From positions 1-37,165 of the forward strand of contig CAZDIO010000046.1 in the NCBI GenBank assembly GCA_964505555.1: a stretch of 37,165 bases of DNA, given 5' to 3'. A model generated the notes under the pieces. That model had not been told where the DNA came from, did not search any database, and saw only the letters and a program-made list of their open reading frames with translations. The DNA is from CAZDIO01 sp964505555 (GTDB lineage: Bacteria > Bdellovibrionota_C > UBA2361 > SZUA-149 > CAZDIO01). The position numbers and the translations under genes were made by a program. Shown in pieces: positions 31,760 to 37,165 of the stretch (positions within the stretch are counted from its first letter, which is position 1; every line of letters starts with the position of its first letter).

Positions 31760-32078
31760 TTTTTATCCCTCGCACAAAGGCTCATGCCAATCATCCCTCT
31801 CAGTTGTCCTACATGAAACCACTACTCCGGCAAGAACCTTACCAGAATTCCGTATTGATTGGCCAGTCCATGAGATCTTCGTTCCATTTATTAGCTTTTC
31901 CTCTTCGAGATCCCTATTAAGCAAATCATTCTCCCCGGCGTAGATGTTTTGCGTGTTTGCCCGTAAAAATAATTGCTCTCGTTACCCTCTCTCACAAATA
32001 TCATCTTATCTTTGAAATTAGTACTTTCTAAATTATTGGCGATCAGAATATGAGCAAACACAACTCGCACAATCCCTA
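31760..32078. other. Divergent intergenic region with a possible 53-aa upstream ORF
   Basis: This 319-bp region separates the metallo-hydrolase from the YfiR operon. On the minus strand a TTG at 31924, with GGGGAG 6 nt upstream, opens a 53-codon frame to a TAA at 31763-31765. It would encode LLNRDLEEEKLINGTKISWT at its start, and end 3 nt before the GTG of the metallo-hydrolase in the same frame. This could be a small leader gene or the remnant of an N-terminal extension cut off by a stop. Rare-codon content (three AGG, two ATA) makes me cautious. No hairpin terminator is obvious. Confidence 0.3.
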
Positions 32079-32678
32079 ATGACAACAACAAAAACACACA
32101 CCAGAGCAACGAAGACTTTGCCGTTTGAATGTACGTATCGCTTCTCCTTTTTTTTACTCATGCTCTTATTTCTCAATAACTCCCCTTACAGCAAAGCAGA
32201 AGAAACTCTTCCCAGTCTCGAATATCAGATCAAAGCATCACTCGTTTTTAATTTTCTTAAGTTTATCGAATGGCCTTCAGAAGAGGAGCAAATGGCAAAG
32301 AGCATTCGTCTTTGTGTCGTTGGTCCAGATCGGTTTGGGGCGGCGCTGACCCAGCTACAAACAGAAAACATTCGCAGTCGACCGCTAACAATAACATTTC
32401 TTCTGCCTGACTCACTCCCTGATCCATTGCAATGCGATGTGATCTTTATTAGTGCCACACCAGTAATTGACACCGATCGCATTCTCTCTAAGACAACGGG
32501 GCAAAGCGTGCTCACAGTGGGAGAATCACCAGATTTTTTACAACATGGGGGAATCATAACCATTCTCGTTGAAGGGGATCGTGTGGTTTTTGATATCAGC
32601 CGTGCCGCTGCTCGAAGAGCACAATTAAAACTAAGCTCCAGACTGTTACGGGTAGCACGAAATGTACACGACGACTGA
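32079..32678 (+). CDS. YfiR/DUF4154-family periplasmic protein
   Basis: A 199-aa exported protein. A signal peptide (FSFFLLMLLFLNNSPYSKA) is followed by the full DUF4154 domain: YQIKASLVFNFLKFIEWP, LCVVGPDRFGAAL, CDVIFISATP, SVLTVGESPDF, GGIITILVEGDRVVFDIS and a final RRAQLKLSSRLLRVAR. In Pseudomonas YfiR is a periplasmic repressor that binds the CHASE8 domain of diguanylate cyclase YfiN. Here the next gene encodes a CHASE8-like histidine kinase, so YfiR may hold that kinase inactive (inference). The start is uncertain because the N-terminal ~15 residues before the signal peptide are unusual and lack a Shine-Dalgarno site. Confidence 0.92.
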   Translation: MTTTKTHTRATKTLPFECTYRFSFFLLMLLFLNNSPYSKAEETLPSLEYQIKASLVFNFLKFIEWPSEEEQMAKSIRLCVVGPDRFGAALTQLQTENIRSRPLTITFLLPDSLPDPLQCDVIFISATPVIDTDRILSKTTGQSVLTVGESPDFLQHGGIITILVEGDRVVFDISRAAARRAQLKLSSRLLRVARNVHDD

Positions 32679-32702
32679 GATGTCAACACGGGTAAGTACA
32701 AT

Positions 32703-34205
32703 TTGAAACTAAATATATTTATGTTTTCTGTGCAACGGTTACCGATTAAAACAAAACTCGTCATCGTCATTACTCTTGTAGCAAGCATTATTGCTGCAGG
32801 TGAAATTCTTTTATTTTCTTTTCATGATGCAAAAAGTTATCGCGAACTCAAACGTACTCGCACCAGTATGATTGCCGAATTTGCTAGCTTCAATGCGAGT
32901 TCTGCGATCACCTTTGACGATCGAGAAGATGCCACCAAACTTCTCCAAGCTTTTAACGTCGATGATTCTATTAAAGCCGCATATCTTTTTACCGCTGATG
33001 GAAACCTGTTTGCACACTATCTCCGGCGAGGAGAGAGCATGAATCCCTCTCTCCTACCACAAGAAAAGCTTTACGATGAATTTCGCGATCAGCATTACCA
33101 TTTGTTTTATCCGATTATTATGGATGGACATCAGATCGGCGGACTCTATCTCATTTCGGATCTCAAAGCTCTTCGAGACCGAAAAAATACGATGATCCTC
33201 ATTGCCTCGATTGCGGCACTTGCTGGCATTATCATCTCTCTTCTCTTAGCATTATGGCTACAAATGATCTTTACGGTCCCAATTAGAAAACTCAAAGAAA
33301 GCATCCAGACAATTACAAGCAGTAACGATTATTCCGTTCGTGCATTAAAAGCGTCGGATGATGAATTTGGAAACTTGGTCGAGGGATTTAACCACATGCT
33401 CGGAGAAATCCAACTTCGAGACAAACAACTTGCCGCACAAATGGTGCAATTGGAGGAGAACAATCGTGAACTTGATCAACGCGTTACCCAAAGAACCTCA
33501 CAACTTGAGGCTGCAAATAAAGAGTTAGAAGGTTTTAGCTATTCTGTTTCTCACGATCTTCGCGCACCACTGCGTTCGATAGAGGGGTTTTCCAACATAT
33601 TATTGGCAGATTTTAAAGACTCTCTGAATAGCGAAGCACAGCGTCTTTTAACGATTATCTGTGACGATGTTCATAAAATGGGCTGCCTCATTGATGATCT
33701 TCTTGCATTCTCACGAATGAGTCGCCAACAGATGGCAAAATCAAGAATTGACATGAACGAACTTACAAAGCAGGTGTTTCATGACCTGCAAAGCAGAGAA
33801 AATCATAGAGAGGTTACTTTTCGTGTAAACAATCTTCCTCCACTGATCGGCGATCTCGGAATGATCCGCCAAGTACTAATCAATCTCATCTCAAACGCAC
33901 TGAAGTTTACCTCAAAAAGGGAAACCGCTGTTATCGAAGTTGAAGGAAAGACGGCGAATGGTTGCAATATCTATAGTGTAAAAGATAACGGTGTTGGTTT
34001 TGATAACCGCTTTCAAAATAAACTTTTTGGGGTTTTTCAAAGGCTCCACTCCGAGGAGGAATTTAAAGGAACTGGGGTGGGGCTTGCCCTTGTGCAGCGC
34101 ATCGTTGAACGGCATGGGGGAAAAGTTCAAGCTGAAAGTGAGATCGATCACGGTGCTGTATTTTCTTTAACAATTCCAATGAACGAACAAGGAGAGAGAA
34201 TATGA
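32703..34205 (+). CDS. Sensor histidine kinase with CHASE8-like periplasmic domain and HAMP
   Basis: A 500-aa membrane kinase. Transmembrane helix 1 is at ~18-40, a periplasmic domain at ~41-160 resembles CHASE8 (FASFNASSAITFDDREDATK, then SIKAAYLFTADG), helix 2 is at ~164-190, and HAMP and a coiled coil follow to ~275. The HisKA domain has its phospho-acceptor at H284 (YSVSHDLRAPLRSIEGFSN, phytochrome-kinase-like). The ATPase shows NLISNALKFT, DNGVGFD and GTGVGLAL boxes. It probably phosphorylates the receivers encoded next; its stop overlaps the first one (ATGA). The start is a TTG at 32703 with a weak ribosome site, or an ATG at 32721. Confidence 0.94.
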   Translation: MKLNIFMFSVQRLPIKTKLVIVITLVASIIAAGEILLFSFHDAKSYRELKRTRTSMIAEFASFNASSAITFDDREDATKLLQAFNVDDSIKAAYLFTADGNLFAHYLRRGESMNPSLLPQEKLYDEFRDQHYHLFYPIIMDGHQIGGLYLISDLKALRDRKNTMILIASIAALAGIIISLLLALWLQMIFTVPIRKLKESIQTITSSNDYSVRALKASDDEFGNLVEGFNHMLGEIQLRDKQLAAQMVQLEENNRELDQRVTQRTSQLEAANKELEGFSYSVSHDLRAPLRSIEGFSNILLADFKDSLNSEAQRLLTIICDDVHKMGCLIDDLLAFSRMSRQQMAKSRIDMNELTKQVFHDLQSRENHREVTFRVNNLPPLIGDLGMIRQVLINLISNALKFTSKRETAVIEVEGKTANGCNIYSVKDNGVGFDNRFQNKLFGVFQRLHSEEEFKGTGVGLALVQRIVERHGGKVQAESEIDHGAVFSLTIPMNEQGERI

Positions 34206-34663
34206 ACAACCTCGATATAGTTGAGATTCTGCTCGTCGAAGATAATTCACGGGACGCTGAATTAACTAGGCGCGCATTACAACGAAACAATCTCGCAAAC
34301 AACTTACTTACATTATCTGATGGTCAAGCCGCACTTGATTTTCTGTTTGCAACTGGTCCTTTTACAGGAAGAGATCTTAACAATAACCCTAAAGTTATTC
34401 TTCTTGATCTCAAGCTCCCCAAAGTTGATGGACGAGAAGTACTAAAAGCAATTAAAGAAAATGAGCGCACCCAACCCATTCCAGTTGTTGTTTTAACCTC
34501 TTCTAATGAGGAACGAGATCTTATTGAGAGCTGGAAATTGGGGGTCAATAGCTACATTGTTAAGCCGGTAGATTTTAACAAATTTGTCGATTCCGTAGCT
34601 TCTCTCGGTATGTATTGGCTCCTCCTCAACACCCCAATACGAACCTCTGTTCCTTCTGCATAA
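34202..34663 (+). CDS. Stand-alone response regulator, Rcp1-like
   Basis: A 153-aa single receiver domain. The acidic pocket is E13-D14 (LLVEDNSRDAEL), the phospho-acceptor is D69 (VILLDLKLPKVDG), with T99 (VVVLTSS) and K121 (YIVKPVDF). The extended loop (FATGPFTGRDLNNNPKV) and the 20-residue tail are typical of Rcp1-type regulators paired with phytochrome-like kinases, which matches the HisKA type of the preceding gene. It has no output domain, so it must act by protein contacts or as a phosphate shuttle. Its start overlaps the kinase stop. Confidence 0.95.
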   Translation: MNNLDIVEILLVEDNSRDAELTRRALQRNNLANNLLTLSDGQAALDFLFATGPFTGRDLNNNPKVILLDLKLPKVDGREVLKAIKENERTQPIPVVVLTSSNEERDLIESWKLGVNSYIVKPVDFNKFVDSVASLGMYWLLLNTPIRTSVPSA

Positions 34664-34678
34664 GATATTTATCTTCCA

Positions 34679-35077
34679 ATGACCAAACAGTACATAAAAT
34701 TGTTGATAGTTGAAGATAACCGGAACGATATCGAGCTTACTGAGTACGCGCTCAAAAGGGAACATATTAAGTTTACGCTGCGACCAGTTCAGTCTGAAGC
34801 TGCGCTCCGTTACGAACTTGAACATGCACCTCCGGACATAATTCTTAGTGATTCTTCACTCCCATCATTTGATGGATCATCAGCATTGAAAATCACAAAA
34901 ACATTGCGCCCAGATATCCCTTTCATTTTTGTAACTGGAAATGATGATAGAGAAATCGCTGCGGCAATGCTCAACAATGGAGCAATAGATTATATTTTAA
35001 AAACGGAGCTTAAAAAACTTCCTGCGGCAATCCTGCGCGCACTGGAAAACAGCACAGCAAAAAACAAATCAGAGTAA
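34679..35077 (+). CDS. Second stand-alone receiver-domain protein
   Basis: A 132-aa CheY-like receiver. The acidic pair is in LLIVEDNRNDIEL, the phospho-acceptor is D58 (IILSDSSLPSFDG), T86 is in FIFVTGNDD, and K108 is in YILKTELKKL. It is complete, without an output domain, and belongs to a different subfamily from the preceding regulator. It lies 15 nt after that gene and 32 nt before the receptor gene. It may form a phosphorelay step or a competing phosphate sink (inference). Confidence 0.93.
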   Translation: MTKQYIKLLIVEDNRNDIELTEYALKREHIKFTLRPVQSEAALRYELEHAPPDIILSDSSLPSFDGSSALKITKTLRPDIPFIFVTGNDDREIAAAMLNNGAIDYILKTELKKLPAAILRALENSTAKNKSE

Positions 35078-35109
35078 ATAAACCCACATAACCAAAAAGG
35101 CCCTCTCCA

Positions 35110-37047
35110 ATGAGCACACTACCGTTATTCTTTCCTCACAATATTTTTTGTAAGAGCTCGATCAAGGCGCACCTCCGTAAAGCACTCCTCCTCATCTCTC
35201 TCTTCTCCGGAGGAAGTGCTCTTGCAGATTCCCCACGTCCCCTAGAAGTGGATATTGCAGGCACTGAGATCGAAGATCTTTTAAATATGACTATTACCTC
35301 AGCTTCAAAGATCGCCGAAACAATTAAAAAAACTCCCGCTGCTGTCTTTGTTCTTACGGCAGAAGATATTCAACGAAGTGGAGCAACTAGCATCCCTGAA
35401 GCGCTGCGACTAGTACCCGGAGTCCAAGTGGCCCGGGTAGATGCGAACAAATGGGCAGTAACAATGCGTGGTTTTAATAATCGTGCGGCAAACAAACTGC
35501 TTGTCATGATTGATGGCCGCACCATTTATGATCCACTTTTCTCAGGAGTACTCTGGGAAACAAAGGATGTCTTTTTAGAAGATGTCGAAAGAATTGAAGT
35601 CATTCGCGGACCTGGTGGAAGCACCTGGGGAGCAAATGCCGTCAATGGCGTGATTAACATTATCACCAAACATACCAAGGATACCAAAGGAGGGCTTGTT
35701 ACCGCAGGAGGCGGAAGTGAGGAGCGCGGATTTTTTAATGCTCGTTACGGAGGAGAAATTTCAAACAATACTCTCTATCGAGTGTACGGAAAATATTATA
35801 ATCGCGACAAAGGATACCTTGCAGAAGGAAGTGAAGATGATTCCTATCAGGGAGAGGGTGGTTTTCGACTTGATAGCAATGTTGGAGAAGACAGCACCTT
35901 CATGCTCCAAGGTGGGGTTTATAACGGGGACCATGATGGTCCCACAGCAACAGATGATGTTCATGGGAAAGGACATAGCATCATCGGAAAGTGGGAAAAA
36001 AATCTTCCAAACAATTCACAACTCAACGTTCAATCATTCTACGATTACTCTGACTTTGAAAGTTCTATCTTTAATGAGGAAAGAGACACTTTCGAATTCG
36101 ACCTGAATCATATTTTTCACTATGACGCTTTTCAATTCATCCATGGCGCTTCCTACCGCTATACCAGCGATGAACTCGAAAATTCGCCGATCCTAGCCTT
36201 AGAGCCAAAACACCGTGTTTCTTCCTTAGGAGCTATCTTTAGTAAGGTCCAGTGGGCAATAGTAGAAAAGGTACTCGACTTTCAGGTAGGCGCAAAACTT
36301 GAACATAATGATTTTAGTGGCTTAGAAGTGCAGCCAGACATTGGTTTTACATGGAGCGCTACCACAAATAATGTCATTTGGGGAAAAATCTCAAAAGCTG
36401 TTCGTACTCCATCTCGTCTTGAAAATGACCTTCGCATCACATTCCCTGATGGAACACCATTCTTGGTGGGAAATAACTTATTAAAATCAGAATCTCTGGT
36501 AGCCTATGAAGTAGGCTATCGAGCCATTCCTTTCGCAAGTGTGTTTATCGATATTAGTACTTTTTATAATAACTATGATCATCTTGTAAGCGCTGAAGGG
36601 CTCACCCTGGGAAATTTGGCAGAAGGAGATACGCATGGCGTAGAGGTTGCAGGAACCTGGAAAGCTTCCTCATGGTGGCAGTTTAAGGGCACCTATACCT
36701 ATCTTCAAACGAGTTTTGAACTTGATCCAGACAGTATCGCAAATCCACTTACTATCGCTGCCCTTCAAGGGAATAGCCCTCACCATCAGGCCTCTTTCGC
36801 TTCTTCGGTGGCTTTAAGCGATCAATGGAATTTTGATTTTGATGTGAGATATGTTGATTCTCTCTCTCTGCCCCATGTTTCAAGTTATATTGTTTCTGAT
36901 ATTCGCCTTGCATGGAAAGCACTGGAGAGTCTTGAGTTTGCTCTCGTTGGTCAGAATCTTTTTGATAAACGACACTTCGAACAGGGAAGTGGGGCTTCTT
37001 CAGAGGTGGAGCAAGGGGTGTATGGAAAAGTTACTTGGCTTTTTTAA
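35110..37047 (+). CDS. TonB-dependent outer-membrane receptor
   Basis: A 645-aa outer-membrane active transporter. A signal peptide ends near GGSALA. A segment LLNMTITSASKIAETIKKTP precedes the plug domain (AAVFVLTAEDIQRSG, ALRLVPGVQVARVD, MRGFNNRAANKLLVMIDGR, VIRGPGGSTWGANAVNGVIN). A ~22-strand barrel follows, ending in YGKVTWLF with the terminal aromatic needed for assembly. This subfamily is often found near YfiR/DUF4154 genes. The substrate is unknown: no siderophore or vitamin genes are nearby. AAAAGG lies 9 nt upstream of the ATG. No separate TonB or ExbBD genes are present. Confidence 0.96.
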   Translation: MSTLPLFFPHNIFCKSSIKAHLRKALLLISLFSGGSALADSPRPLEVDIAGTEIEDLLNMTITSASKIAETIKKTPAAVFVLTAEDIQRSGATSIPEALRLVPGVQVARVDANKWAVTMRGFNNRAANKLLVMIDGRTIYDPLFSGVLWETKDVFLEDVERIEVIRGPGGSTWGANAVNGVINIITKHTKDTKGGLVTAGGGSEERGFFNARYGGEISNNTLYRVYGKYYNRDKGYLAEGSEDDSYQGEGGFRLDSNVGEDSTFMLQGGVYNGDHDGPTATDDVHGKGHSIIGKWEKNLPNNSQLNVQSFYDYSDFESSIFNEERDTFEFDLNHIFHYDAFQFIHGASYRYTSDELENSPILALEPKHRVSSLGAIFSKVQWAIVEKVLDFQVGAKLEHNDFSGLEVQPDIGFTWSATTNNVIWGKISKAVRTPSRLENDLRITFPDGTPFLVGNNLLKSESLVAYEVGYRAIPFASVFIDISTFYNNYDHLVSAEGLTLGNLAEGDTHGVEVAGTWKASSWWQFKGTYTYLQTSFELDPDSIANPLTIAALQGNSPHHQASFASSVALSDQWNFDFDVRYVDSLSLPHVSSYIVSDIRLAWKALESLEFALVGQNLFDKRHFEQGSGASSEVEQGVYGKVTWLF

Positions 37048-37100
37048 CAAGAAAATTATTAGGAATAAGAGTCTAACAAATGAACCAGCTTTTCCTGTCT

Positions 37101-37165
37101 TTGCGAGCGAAGCGAAGCAATCTCGTATATTACAAGGGTTCGAGATTGCTTCGCTTCGCTCGCAA
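37101..37165. repeat. Perfect 25-bp inverted repeat (REP-like), probably extending past the window
   Basis: The left arm (37101-37125) begins TTGCGAGCGAAGCGAAGCAA and the right arm (37141-37165) is its exact reverse complement, with a 15-bp spacer. The arm contains the internal repeat GCGAAGCGAAGC. Sequences of this type (a GCGAGCGAAGCGAAGCAATC core) are dispersed repeats in many bacterial genomes. The right arm ends exactly at the window edge, so the element may be longer. It lies 53 bp downstream of the receptor gene and could also act as an RNA hairpin. Confidence 0.85.

Noticed and set aside
31891..32109. Minus-strand frame with a hydrophobic N-terminus (TTG start) upstream of the metallo-hydrolase
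   Set aside because: No ribosome site, AT-rich composition, and it overlaps the start of the YfiR-like gene; the hydrophobic run may be chance.

Overview
The window suggests a chromosome segment of a Gram-negative bacterium of moderate GC content (by eye in the mid-40s percent). Evidence for an outer membrane includes a TonB-dependent receptor with a terminal Phe, an MltD-type transglycosylase, a YfiR-type periplasmic protein and Trb transfer proteins. No marker fixes the phylum. A cyanobacterial/plant-type long IspH, a HemA gene behind a CcsA/HemX-like gene, and a very large thrombospondin-type-3 repeat protein would fit a deltaproteobacteria-like or other little-studied lineage, but that is inference.

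Layout. Positions 1-8248 (minus strand) hold one tight conjugation operon, read right to left: AlpA-like HTH, trbF, trbG, trbI, trbB, trbC, trbD, trbE, trbJ, trbL (cut by the window edge). The usual trb order is BCDE-J-L-F-G-I, so this one is circularly permuted. The operon stops about 420 bp short of a tRNA-Leu(CAG) gene (8665-8751) whose 3' end faces it. This is the geometry of an integrative conjugative element inserted at a tRNA. No integrase, relaxase or coupling protein lies in the window.

Positions 8905-19816 look like ordinary chromosome: a flagellin-like protein lacking the polymerisation helices, a 92-aa unknown, pirin, a CPA2 cation/proton antiporter with an eroded nucleotide-binding domain, then a minus-strand operon dacB-mltD-ccsA-hemA (wall remodelling plus tetrapyrrole/cytochrome biogenesis), cutA and a TerC-family gene. 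Positions 19874-26639 hold surface or exported proteins: a 59-aa ORF that may be coupled to a membrane-anchored exported protein, and, convergent to these, a 147-aa exported protein overlapping a 1760-aa protein. The large protein has a beta-propeller-like N-terminus, a DUF11 domain, 20 Cys-paired TSP3 calcium repeats and three C-terminal beta domains related to the 147-aa protein.

Positions 26907-31924 carry a divergent purL lacking family active-site histidines, ispH, a 56-aa membrane peptide and a YycJ-like metallo-hydrolase. Positions 32079-37047 (plus strand) form a compact cassette: YfiR-like periplasmic protein, CHASE8-like/HAMP histidine kinase, Rcp1-like response regulator, a second stand-alone receiver, and a TonB-dependent receptor. 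It reads as an envelope sensing system in which YfiR may control a histidine kinase instead of the diguanylate cyclase of the known YfiBNR system. It is the best candidate here for an incompletely described system. The window ends in a perfect 25-bp inverted repeat.
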